From Prevotella melaninogenica (lineage in GTDB: Bacteria; Bacteroidota; Bacteroidia; Bacteroidales; Bacteroidaceae): a stretch of DNA of 64,000 bases. A program made the translations under genes and the position numbers. Shown here piece after piece: positions 16,801 through 26,341 of this stretch. Within the stretch, counting starts at the first letter, position 1. Each line of letters starts with the position of its first letter. The notes beneath the pieces are model-generated. The model was not told the DNA's origin. It was given only the letters and a program-made list of their open reading frames with translations, and did no database searches. The stretch spans positions 7,501-71,500 of the forward strand of contig NZ_CP072348.1 in the NCBI RefSeq assembly GCF_018127925.1. The letters run 5' to 3'.

Positions 16801-18984
16801 ATGACACAAGAAGTCAATCTTACCGAAAAACTAAAACACTATTTTGGCTTTGATAAATTCAAAGGCGACCAGGAGGCTATTATCCGTAATCTTCTTGACG
16901 GACACGATACTTTCGTACTGATGCCTACAGGTGGTGGAAAGAGTCTTTGCTATCAACTTCCTTCATTGATTATGGAGGGAACGGCGATTGTCGTTTCTCC
17001 GCTCATTGCATTGATGAAGAACCAAGTAGACGTCATCAATGGAATCAGCGAGGAGGATGGTGTAGCACATTATCTCAACTCTTCCTTGAAGAAAGCTGAA
17101 ATCGATCAGGTACGTGCAGACATCGTTTCTGGTCGTACAAAACTGCTCTACGTTGCTCCAGAGTCCTTGAACAAGGAAGAGAATATAGAGTTCTTGAAGT
17201 CAGTAAAGATTAGTTTCTACGCCATTGATGAGGCACATTGTATCTCGGAGTGGGGACATGATTTCCGCCCAGAGTACCGTAAGATTCGTTGTGCTATCGA
17301 AACGATTGGTACTGCGCCAGTTATTGCTTTGACAGCAACGGCTACCGATAAGGTGCGTACGGACATTGTGCGTAGCTTAGGTATTGAGGATTGTGCCGAG
17401 TTCAAAAGTTCTTTCAATCGTCCAAACCTTTATTATGAGGTACGTCCGAAGAAGAGTGATGACGATACGAATAAGCAGATCATCAAGTTCATCAAGCAGC
17501 ATACAGGTAAGAGTGGTATTATCTATTGTCTTTCGCGTAAGAAGGTGGAGGAGTTGGCTGCTATCTTGCAAGCTAATGATATCAAGGCAGCTCCTTATCA
17601 TGCAGGACTTGATTCTGAGACACGCTCTAAGACGCAGGACGACTTCCTCATGGAAGAGTTGGATATTATTGTGGCAACCATAGCCTTTGGTATGGGTATT
17701 GACAAGCCAGATGTACGCTTTGTTATACATTATGATATCCCGAAGAGTCTTGAAGGCTATTATCAGGAAACAGGACGAGCAGGGCGCGATGGCGAGGAAG
17801 GTATCTGTGTTGTGTTCTATTCTAAGAAAGACCTTAATAAACTGGAGAAGTTTATGGAGGGAAAGCCTGTTGCAGAACAAGATATCGGGCGTCAGTTGTT
17901 GCAAGAGACAGAAGCTTATGCAGAATCATCTGTCTGCCGTCGGAAGATGTTGTTACATTACTTTGGTGAGGACTATCCAAAGTGTAACTGTGCTATGTGT
18001 GATAACTGTCTTCATCCAAAGACGAAGATTGAAGCACAGAAGCAACTTCTTATTATCCTTCAAGCAGTGAAAACGTTGAAGGAGAATTTCCGTCAAGAGT
18101 ATGTTATCGACTTCGTACGTGGCAGAGCTACCGACGATCAGAAAGATCATAAGCATGATGAGTTAGACGATTTCGGCGAGGGCGAAGATGAGAATCCAAA
18201 GATTTGGAACCCAGTAGTACGCCAAGCACTCTTAGCAGGTTATCTTAAGAAGGATGTAGAGAACTACGGTTTGTTAAAGTTGACCTCTGCAGGTAAACGT
18301 TTCTTAAAGTCGCCAGAGTCGTTTATGATAGTCATGGATACCGAATTTAAGGAGGAGGACGAGGATGATGAGCCAATGATGGGTACAGCGGTCCTTGATC
18401 CAGAACTCTTCTCCATGCTGAAGAACCTTCGTAAGAAGATAGCACATAAGTTAGAGATTCCTCCTTATGTTATCTTCCAAGATGTTTCTTTAGAGCAGAT
18501 GGCAATGATGTATCCTATCAATGAGCAAGAGTTACAAAATATCCAAGGCGTTGGTGCTGGTAAGGCGAAGCGTTATGGTAAAGAGTTTTGTGAGTTGATA
18601 AAGCAACATTGCGAGGAGAATAACATTGAGCGACCAGAAGAACTACGCGTTAGAACTGTTGCAAAGAAGTCTATGCAGAAGGTAAAGATAATTCAGAGTA
18701 TCGATCGAAAGTTACCGCTTGATGATATTGCCACAGCAGAGGGACTCGATTTCGATGACCTATTGACAAAGATCGAGGAGATCGTCTATAGTGGAACAAA
18801 ACTCAATATAGACTACTTTTTTGAGGATGTGTATGATGAGGACCAGATAGATGATATCTACGACTACTTTATGGATAGCGAGACAGATAGTCTTGATGCT
18901 GCAATGGAAGAATTAGATAGCGACTATAGCGAAGAAGAAATTCGTCTTGTACGCATTAAGTTCTTGTCAGAAATGGCTAACTAA
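16801..18984 (+). CDS. recQ: RecQ-family DNA helicase
   Basis: A 727-residue superfamily-2 helicase. Walker A PTGGGKS, DEAH box and motif VI QETGRAGRDG are present; the zinc-binding Cys cluster CRRKMLLHYFG...CNCAMCDNC follows, then the RQC winged helix, an acidic linker (DEDDEP) and an HRDC domain (PPYVIFQDVSLEQMA). About 120 further residues after HRDC, rich in Asp/Glu, make it longer than E. coli RecQ and resemble the common Bacteroidota form. It unwinds recombination and replication intermediates. Confidence 0.96.
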   Translation: MTQEVNLTEKLKHYFGFDKFKGDQEAIIRNLLDGHDTFVLMPTGGGKSLCYQLPSLIMEGTAIVVSPLIALMKNQVDVINGISEEDGVAHYLNSSLKKAEIDQVRADIVSGRTKLLYVAPESLNKEENIEFLKSVKISFYAIDEAHCISEWGHDFRPEYRKIRCAIETIGTAPVIALTATATDKVRTDIVRSLGIEDCAEFKSSFNRPNLYYEVRPKKSDDDTNKQIIKFIKQHTGKSGIIYCLSRKKVEELAAILQANDIKAAPYHAGLDSETRSKTQDDFLMEELDIIVATIAFGMGIDKPDVRFVIHYDIPKSLEGYYQETGRAGRDGEEGICVVFYSKKDLNKLEKFMEGKPVAEQDIGRQLLQETEAYAESSVCRRKMLLHYFGEDYPKCNCAMCDNCLHPKTKIEAQKQLLIILQAVKTLKENFRQEYVIDFVRGRATDDQKDHKHDELDDFGEGEDENPKIWNPVVRQALLAGYLKKDVENYGLLKLTSAGKRFLKSPESFMIVMDTEFKEEDEDDEPMMGTAVLDPELFSMLKNLRKKIAHKLEIPPYVIFQDVSLEQMAMMYPINEQELQNIQGVGAGKAKRYGKEFCELIKQHCEENNIERPEELRVRTVAKKSMQKVKIIQSIDRKLPLDDIATAEGLDFDDLLTKIEEIVYSGTKLNIDYFFEDVYDEDQIDDIYDYFMDSETDSLDAAMEELDSDYSEEEIRLVRIKFLSEMAN

Positions 18985-19022
18985 TACAATACATCATTAA
19001 TAATGGGTGTATAGCTCTTTAT

Positions 19023-19045
19023 CTGTAGGGATACACAGCTCGTGT
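19023..19045. terminator. dispersed hairpin GTAGGGA type, copy 2
   Basis: CTGTAGGGATACAC pairs with GTGTGTCCCTGCAG. Related to hairpins at 5059 and 35908. Confidence 0.55.
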
Positions 19046-19198
19046 GTCCCTGCAGCATATAATAGAGATTTTCTTAATCTATGATCTGAATACAAACCTC
19101 TGAGTCTTAATCTATTTATTGTTAACCGTAATTCTATCATAAATCTTAATAATGTAATTAATTTGTTCCATTTATTTGGATATATGTAATCTATTTAT

Positions 19199-19206
19199 TA
19201 CCTTTG
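19199..19206 (+). promoter_or_regulatory. -7 promoter-like element at the toxin start
   Basis: TACCTTTG ends only 3 bases before the ATG at 19210. If used, the transcript would begin at or just inside the start codon, which does not fit well; the real start site may lie upstream or the transcript may be leaderless. Confidence 0.4.
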
Positions 19207-19209
19207 CTT

Positions 19210-19560
19210 ATGGATAAAGTTGTAAGAGAAGTCATCTACTCGCCAGAGTATGAAGCCTATTATGCAGGCTTAGATTCAAAAACTAAAGAGAAATACGATT
19301 ATGTGGAGCATATTATTAAAACACAAGATGTCGTAAAGAAGAATTATGTGAAGCATTTAGAGAATACAGATCTTTATGAGGCACGTATTTCCTTGGGTAG
19401 TAATGAGTATCGCACAATTCTGTTTGCGGTGAATGCTCCCAGTTTTATGCAAGCAACAAAGATCTTGTATCTTAATTCTTTCTTAAAGAAAGATACGAAA
19501 CAATATAAACGTGAGATAAGCAAGGCTTATAGATTGTTGGAAAATTATATGGAGGAATAA
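19210..19560 (+). CDS. higB: HigB/RelE-type toxin
   Basis: A 116-residue protein of the phage-Gp49-like/HigB branch of RelE mRNA interferases: YEARISLGSNEYRTILFA followed by ILYLNSFLKKD is the conserved strand-turn-strand core. It starts at the first ATG (19210), since the upstream in-frame codon is TTG. An XRE-type antitoxin gene follows after 3 bases, the toxin-first order typical of HigBA. It would cleave ribosome-bound mRNA when the antitoxin is degraded. Activity is inferred from family only. Confidence 0.85.
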   Translation: MDKVVREVIYSPEYEAYYAGLDSKTKEKYDYVEHIIKTQDVVKKNYVKHLENTDLYEARISLGSNEYRTILFAVNAPSFMQATKILYLNSFLKKDTKQYKREISKAYRLLENYMEE

Positions 19561-19563
19561 GAT

Positions 19564-19875
19564 ATGATAAAGTTAGATGAAAAAAAGTTAGCAAAGTTAC
19601 GTACCTCTTCTGAGCACTTAACAGAGAAATATGGGGAACTTGGATCGCCTGAACGCGAAGAGTTTGAGGCACGTGCCAAGGCTTACTATTATGCAGAACT
19701 GCTTAAGGAACAGCGCAAGCAGCAGAAGATGACCCAGCAACAGTTGGCTGATAAGATAGGTAAGAAGCGAGAGTATATCTCAAATATTGAGCGTGGAAAC
19801 AGTGATATGCAGCTTTCTACTTTTATGCAGATTGCGAATGCTTTAGGACTTCGTTTTGCTTTGGTTGTTGGATAG
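19564..19875 (+). CDS. higA: XRE-family antitoxin
   Basis: A 103-residue protein whose C-terminal half is a helix-turn-helix of the Cro/XRE type (MTQQQLADKIGKKREYISNI...). The N-terminal half is charged and probably binds the toxin. It follows the toxin by 3 bases and very likely neutralises it and represses the shared promoter. No other DNA-binding protein lies nearby. Confidence 0.88.
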   Translation: MIKLDEKKLAKLRTSSEHLTEKYGELGSPEREEFEARAKAYYYAELLKEQRKQQKMTQQQLADKIGKKREYISNIERGNSDMQLSTFMQIANALGLRFALVVG

Positions 19876-19940
19876 TTACACAGGTGATAAGTAATAAGTT
19901 GGCTTTGTTTTAATCGTACATTGTAAGGTATTTAATGCTT

Positions 19941-20006
19941 AGCACCATTGGTGTTTACCAACAGCACGATATGTGCGGAGCATTAGCACGACATGTGCGG
20001 AGCGAT
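19941..20006. repeat. tandem array, 22-bp period, three units (AGCAC type)
   Basis: AGCACCATTGGTG, AGCACGATATGTGCGG and AGCACGACATGTGCGG begin at 19941, 19963 and 19985, each a palindrome GCACnnnnGTGC and exactly 22 bases apart. A second array of the same sequence family is at 53330-53395. No ORF. Confidence 0.8.
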
Positions 20007-20151
20007 AATATAATCGTTGAGGATGAAAAAATAGAGCCGTTACAGTTATTATAAAGAATGCTGTAAGCTAAAGAGAGTGAACTAACATAAGAAGTGTTTA
20101 CTGGAAAGTTTTTGGGGAAAAACTTTTACTTGTAGGTAAACAAAACAAGAA

Positions 20152-20275
20152 AGAGGCTGAATCAGATAGTAATCAGTGGCTAATAATGAGGGATTGCAAG
20201 TGTTGTGAATCCTTTACTAAAGTCCTCTGATAGATGCACATAATGTGCATTCTCACTTCTGATTCAGCCTCTTGG
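20152..20275 (-). terminator. long inverted repeat downstream of dps copy 1
   Basis: AGAGGCTGAATCAGA near 20152 and TCTGATTCAGCCTCT near 20259 are perfect complements about 90 bases apart. The position, after the stop of the minus-strand dps gene, suggests a terminator or 3' stabilising structure. The 420-base gap 19876-20297 otherwise holds the AGCAC array and no gene. Confidence 0.6.
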
Positions 20276-20297
20276 CTATTTATTATAGTATAATGAA

Positions 20298-20786
20298 TTA
20301 CTCAGCGCAACTCTGTGAGCTAACAGCAACGAGCATCCAAACAGTCTTTTCCTGACCAACGAGGAAGTCATTCATCAATGAAACTGTTGTGTCATCGTGT
20401 GCCTCAGTAGCAAGGTCAATGATTCTACGCTCACGAGCAATCAGTGTCTTGTAGTAATCGAGAAGCAAGTCGAGAGCTTCTTTGCTGCAACTAACAACGT
20501 CAGCCTCTTTGATTTCAGATGTTTGCAGATATATACTGAAACGGCTCTCTGGTGTACTGCCCAACTGAAGGATACGCTCTGCAACCTCATCAACCTTCTC
20601 TGCTGCATCGTTGTAAAGTTCCTCATACTTACTGTGCATTACAAAGAAACCATGTCCCTTCACGTTCCAGTGGAAGTTGCGGAGGTTGCTGTAGAACACC
20701 TGGAAGTCTGCCAGCAAAACTGAAAGTTCATTTACTACGCCCTGTACCTTCTTCTCGTCTAAACTCAATACTTCTAATCTTTTCAT
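20298..20786 (-). CDS. dps: Dps/ferritin-like protein, copy 1
   Basis: A 162-residue Dps-family ferroxidase that stores iron and protects DNA from peroxide. The signature FHWNVKGHGFFVMHSKYEELY provides the His ligands, and DEVAERI the acidic ones. The C-terminus is hydrophobic (TVWMLVAVSS) and has two Cys. A nearly identical second gene lies 290 bases upstream on the same strand (21077-21565). The proteins differ mainly in the first 20 residues. No clean TAnnTTTG box is seen for this copy. Confidence 0.93.
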   Translation of the reverse strand: MKRLEVLSLDEKKVQGVVNELSVLLADFQVFYSNLRNFHWNVKGHGFFVMHSKYEELYNDAAEKVDEVAERILQLGSTPESRFSIYLQTSEIKEADVVSCSKEALDLLLDYYKTLIARERRIIDLATEAHDDTTVSLMNDFLVGQEKTVWMLVAVSSQSCAE

Positions 20787-21002
20787 CTTAAATACGTTTA
20801 AGTTAATAATTTAAAATCTCAATAGTAAAGATAGCGGTTATATCTTATAAAGCAATAGAGAATGACTATCTTTTATACTATTTTATATATCAATACTTGT
20901 TTTGTGTTGATAATCAGTCTTTTTCCTAATCTTAATAAGTTCTATGCTCATGTGAGATATTCTCAACTGTATGCATAGAATACAGCTATCTATGTCTATA
21001 AT

Positions 21003-21055
21003 TGGTAGAGGCTGAGACAATGATTTGTCTTCAAGCTTGACTCAGCCCCTTACTT
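21003..21055 (-). terminator. terminator between the two dps genes
   Basis: GAGGCTGAG and CTCAGCCCC pair around a loop; it follows the stop of the upstream minus-strand dps copy. The gap 20787-21076 holds no other gene. Confidence 0.5.
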
Positions 21056-21076
21056 ATATATGATAATGTTTCTGTA

Positions 21077-21565
21077 TTATTCAGCGCAACTCTGCGAGCT
21101 AACAGCAACGAGCATCCAAACAGTCTTTTCCTGACCAACGAGGAAGTCATTCATCAATGAAACTGTTGTGTCATCGTGTGCCTCAGTAGCAAGGTCAATG
21201 ATTCTACGCTCACGAGCAATCAGTGTCTTGTAGTAATCGAGAAGCAAGTCGAGAGCTTCTTTGCTGCAACTAACAACGTCAGCCTCTTTGATTTCAGATG
21301 TTTGCAGATATACACTGAAACGGCTCTCTGGTGTACTGCCCAACTGAAGGATACGCTCTGCTACCTCATCAACCTTCTCTGCTGCATCGTTGTAAAGTTC
21401 CTCATACTTGCTATGCAATACAAAGAAACCATGTCCCTTTACGTTCCAGTGGAAATTACGGAGGTTGCTGTAGAATACCTGAAAATCTGCCAGCAAAACT
21501 GAAAGTTCATTTACTATGTTCTCTACTTTCTTTTCGTTTAATCCTAATACTTCTAATTTTTTCAT
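21077..21565 (-). CDS. dps: Dps/ferritin-like protein, copy 2
   Basis: A 162-residue paralogue of 20298-20786 with the same ferroxidase motifs (FHWNVKGHGFFVLHSKYEELY, DEVAERI). The 3' two thirds of the two genes are almost base-for-base identical while the first 60 bases and the flanks differ, which suggests recent duplication or ongoing gene conversion. It has its own TAACTTTG promoter box at 21607-21614 (minus strand), so the copies may be expressed differently. Confidence 0.93.
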   Translation of the reverse strand: MKKLEVLGLNEKKVENIVNELSVLLADFQVFYSNLRNFHWNVKGHGFFVLHSKYEELYNDAAEKVDEVAERILQLGSTPESRFSVYLQTSEIKEADVVSCSKEALDLLLDYYKTLIARERRIIDLATEAHDDTTVSLMNDFLVGQEKTVWMLVAVSSQSCAE

Positions 21566-21606
21566 CTTGAATATGTTTTTAAGTTGTTGTTTCTTGTTTA
21601 CGAGTG

Positions 21607-21614
21607 CAAAGTTA
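21607..21614 (-). promoter_or_regulatory. -7 promoter element of dps copy 2
   Basis: TAACTTTG on the minus strand, 42 bases before the ATG. The remaining 280 bases up to guaB contain AT-rich sequence with no gene. Confidence 0.5.
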
Positions 21615-21862
21615 GTGGGTTTTTCAATCTACCACAACAGATAAAATCTATGTACTAATTGATATAATCTATATTTGCTTATTATTGATTGATAATGAGG
21701 AGATTATTGTCGATGTATAGACTTTTGTAAAGTGTGGATTTGTACTTAGTGTTTTATAGTTACTGGCGAAAAGCAGGGAATATGTTGAGGAATAAATATT
21801 AAATACTTTTAATAAGGTGTGAGAAAAACTGGAAAAAGCCAGTCTGTTTGATTTTAAATTGC

Positions 21863-21870
21863 TAAATTTG
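21863..21870 (+). promoter_or_regulatory. -7 promoter element of guaB
   Basis: TAAATTTG, 27 bases before the guaB ATG. Confidence 0.6.
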
Positions 21871-21888
21871 CATGCAATAAATTTCTAA

Positions 21889-23382
<1,494 letters not shown>

Positions 23383-23404
23383 TATAAAAGACGATAAATC
23401 ATTC

Positions 23405-23433
23405 GCCCTCTTTCCTGTTTTTCAGGGGAGAGG
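23405..23433 (+). terminator. terminator after guaB
   Basis: CCCTCTTTCCTG and CAGGGGAGAGGG pair around a T5 loop. The T-tail is weak, so it may also act as an mRNA 3' end structure. Confidence 0.5.
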
Positions 23434-23456
23434 GTCCCTGCGTTAAAAGAATAATA

Positions 23457-24881
23457 ATGAAATTCAAAGTAATTCTGTCAGCCCTCTTGCTTTCAACGAC
23501 AATGGCATATGGGCAGACTGACCCAACGATAATGACTATTAACGGACAGCCGGTGAGCCGTTCGGAATTTGAGTATTCGTATAATAAGAATAACGCTGAT
23601 GGTGTGATTGATAAGAAGAGTGTGGATGAGTATGTCGACCTCTTTATCAATTACAAACTAAAGGTACAGGCTGCACTCGATGCGCAGCTTGATACGCTCA
23701 GCTCTTTTAAAAAGGAGTTCCTCAGCTATCGTAACCAGCAGGTACGCCCAACTTTCATCACAGATGCTGATGTTGAGGCGGAAGGACATAAACTTTATCG
23801 TGAAGCTCAGCAGCAGGTAGAGGCTAATGGAGGTATGTGGAACTGCGCACATATCCTCATCGGTTTGTATCAGAATGCTGATAAGGAAGCTGCAGAAGCA
23901 GCAAAGCAGTTGGCAGACTCTCTCTATAACGCTCTTCGTGGTGGTGCAGATTTTGCTGAACTGGCTAAGAAATATTCCACAGATGTTAACTCTGCCATGA
24001 ACGGTGGGCAGTTGTTACATCTTCAGAAAGGACAGACAGTACCTGAGTTTGAGAAGGCTCTGTTTGCTTTGAAGCCAGGTGAGATAAGTGCTCCTGTACT
24101 TTCTCCTTTTGGTTATCATATCATTAAGATGGGTGGTCGTGAGAGTTTCCCAACTTATGAAACACTTCGTCCAGATATCATGCAGTATATCGAGATGCAA
24201 GGTTTGCGTGAGCAGATTATTGATCAGAAACTCGATTCTATTGTAGAGAGTGAGGGCAAGACGGTCACACAGAATCAACTGCTCGACAGAAAACTTGCTT
24301 CTTTGGAGGAGAAAGATGCAAGCATGAAAAATCTTATCCGTGAGTATCATGATGGTTTACTGATGATTGAAATGAGTAACCGTGAGGTTTGGGATAAGGC
24401 TGCTAAGGATGAAAAGGCACTTGAAGCCTATTTCCGTAAGCATAAAAAACAATATAAGTGGACTGAACCACGTTTTAAGGGTATTGCCTATCACGTGAAA
24501 ACAAAGGAAGATGTTGAGGCTGTGAAGGTATGTGTGAGGAATGTACCTTTCAATCAGTGGGCAGAGAAACTGCGTGATAAGTTCAATGCTGACAATACTA
24601 TCCGTATTCGTGTGGAGAAAGGTATCTTCCGAAAGGGGGATAATGCGCTGGTAGACCGTGATGTTTTCGGTGCGAAGACGACTGTGAAACCAGTTAATGG
24701 ATATCCTATTGATGCCGTGTTCGGTAAGAAGATAAAGGCTCCAGAGGGTATGGAAGATGTACGCGACCTTGTTGTTTCCAACTATCAGGAGGAACTTGAG
24801 AAGGCATGGGTAGAAGCATTGCGCAAAAAGTATAAAGTAGTTGTTGATAAGAAGGTTCTTTCAACAGTCAATAAGCATTAA
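23457..24881 (+). CDS. periplasmic peptidyl-prolyl isomerase (PpiC/SurA-like), first of two
   Basis: A 474-residue secreted protein with signal peptide (LLLSTTMAYGQ). A parvulin-type PPIase domain lies around residues 120-225: WNCAHILIG, FAELAKKYSTD, GGQLLHLQKGQ, FGYHIIKM. The long C-terminal part lacks a recognised second isomerase domain. Very likely a chaperone for outer-membrane proteins. The SurA-like gene follows after 17 bases and then the OstA-like gene, so the three form an outer-membrane biogenesis operon with mutL further downstream. Confidence 0.9.
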   Translation: MKFKVILSALLLSTTMAYGQTDPTIMTINGQPVSRSEFEYSYNKNNADGVIDKKSVDEYVDLFINYKLKVQAALDAQLDTLSSFKKEFLSYRNQQVRPTFITDADVEAEGHKLYREAQQQVEANGGMWNCAHILIGLYQNADKEAAEAAKQLADSLYNALRGGADFAELAKKYSTDVNSAMNGGQLLHLQKGQTVPEFEKALFALKPGEISAPVLSPFGYHIIKMGGRESFPTYETLRPDIMQYIEMQGLREQIIDQKLDSIVESEGKTVTQNQLLDRKLASLEEKDASMKNLIREYHDGLLMIEMSNREVWDKAAKDEKALEAYFRKHKKQYKWTEPRFKGIAYHVKTKEDVEAVKVCVRNVPFNQWAEKLRDKFNADNTIRIRVEKGIFRKGDNALVDRDVFGAKTTVKPVNGYPIDAVFGKKIKAPEGMEDVRDLVVSNYQEELEKAWVEALRKKYKVVVDKKVLSTVNKH

Positions 24882-24898
24882 GATAATACAGCATTTCA

Positions 24899-26341
24899 AT
24901 GAAAATAAATAAAGGAAAGACAATAGTCCTGCTTGCAGGAACAGTTCTTACAGCAATGGGTTTGCATGCAGGTGCATTTCGTGCAAGCGGTCCTGTTGCT
25001 CTGTCAGACTCTGTAAAGACTGAGACTGCTGCCGTAGATAAGCCAAACAGTGTTGTTGATGAGGTTATTTGGGTAGTTGGTGATGAACCTATCTTGAAGT
25101 CTGAAGTTGAGATAATGAGACTGCAAAGCGAGGCTGAAGGTACGAAATGGGATGGCGACCCTGAGTGTATTCTACCTGAACAGATAGCTGTTCAAAAGCT
25201 TTTCCTCCATCAGGCAGCCCTCGATAGTGTTGAGGTGAGCGAGTCAGAGATTGCACGTGGTATAGATGATCAGATTAATTACTGGATTTCTCTTCCACAG
25301 ATTGGCTCAAAGGAGAAGCTCGAAGCGTTCCAGAATAAGAGTATGACACAGATCCGCCAAGACCTGCATGACGATTATAAGAACCGTTTACTTGTACAGA
25401 AGGTACAGCAGAATCTGGTTAATGACGTGGCTGTTTCCCCTGCTGAGGTACGCGAATACTTTAAGAAGTTGCCAGTGGATAGTATTCCAATGATTCCAAC
25501 AACGGTTGAAGTAGAGATACTTACGCAGACTCCAAAGATTGAAACAGAGGAGATAAATCGTATTAAAAACCAACTGCGTGACTATACTGACCGTGTGACG
25601 AAGGGCGAGACTTCTTTTGCTACATTGGCACGTCTTTACTCAGAAGACCCAGGTTCTGCTCGTCAAGGTGGCGAGTTAGGTTATATGGGACGTGGTGTAC
25701 TCGACCCTGCATTTGCTGCTGCAGCCTTTAATCTTACTGACCCAAAGAAGATTTCAAAGGTTGTTGAGAGTGAGTTTGGCTACCACATTATCCAACTTAT
25801 TGACCGTCGTGGTGATAAGGTTAATGTCCGTCATATCCTCTTGAAGCCAAATGTTTCAATAGCTTCTATCGATGCAGCTAAGGAGCGTTTGGATTCTATT
25901 GGTAAGGATATCAAGAGTGGTAAGTTTACATTCGAGGATGCAACGGCTTATCTTTCAGATGATAAAGATACGAAGAACAATCATGGATTGATGGTTAACT
26001 CTGTAGAGAACAGTCGTACTTCACGCTTTAAGATGAAGGAACTGCCAACAGAGGTGGCTCGTGTCGTTGATACAATGAAGGTTGGCGAGGTCTCAATGCC
26101 ATTCCAAATGGTTAATGCTCGTGGTAAGGTTGTTTGTGCTATAGTGAAGTTGAAAGCACGTATCCCTGAACACCGAGCAACGATAACAGAAGACTTCCAG
26201 ACGATGCGCGATATTGTTACAGCTAAGCGCAGAAAGGAAGTACTGCATGATTGGGTTGTAAAGAAGGTAAAGGAGACCTATGTGAGGATTAATCCTCGTT
26301 ATAGAAGTTGTAATTTCCAATACGAAGGTTGGCTTAAATGA
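24899..26341 (+). CDS. surA: SurA-like peptidyl-prolyl isomerase
   Basis: A 480-residue periplasmic chaperone. After a signal peptide, an N-terminal SurA-like helical domain (residues 50-190) is followed by two parvulin domains: VEILTQTP...GGELGYMGRG...FGYHIIQL and VNVRHILLKP. It escorts beta-barrel proteins. It lies 17 bases after the preceding PPIase gene, and its TGA overlaps the next start codon (ATGA at 26338), so the genes are translationally coupled. Confidence 0.93.
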   Translation: MKINKGKTIVLLAGTVLTAMGLHAGAFRASGPVALSDSVKTETAAVDKPNSVVDEVIWVVGDEPILKSEVEIMRLQSEAEGTKWDGDPECILPEQIAVQKLFLHQAALDSVEVSESEIARGIDDQINYWISLPQIGSKEKLEAFQNKSMTQIRQDLHDDYKNRLLVQKVQQNLVNDVAVSPAEVREYFKKLPVDSIPMIPTTVEVEILTQTPKIETEEINRIKNQLRDYTDRVTKGETSFATLARLYSEDPGSARQGGELGYMGRGVLDPAFAAAAFNLTDPKKISKVVESEFGYHIIQLIDRRGDKVNVRHILLKPNVSIASIDAAKERLDSIGKDIKSGKFTFEDATAYLSDDKDTKNNHGLMVNSVENSRTSRFKMKELPTEVARVVDTMKVGEVSMPFQMVNARGKVVCAIVKLKARIPEHRATITEDFQTMRDIVTAKRRKEVLHDWVVKKVKETYVRINPRYRSCNFQYEGWLK

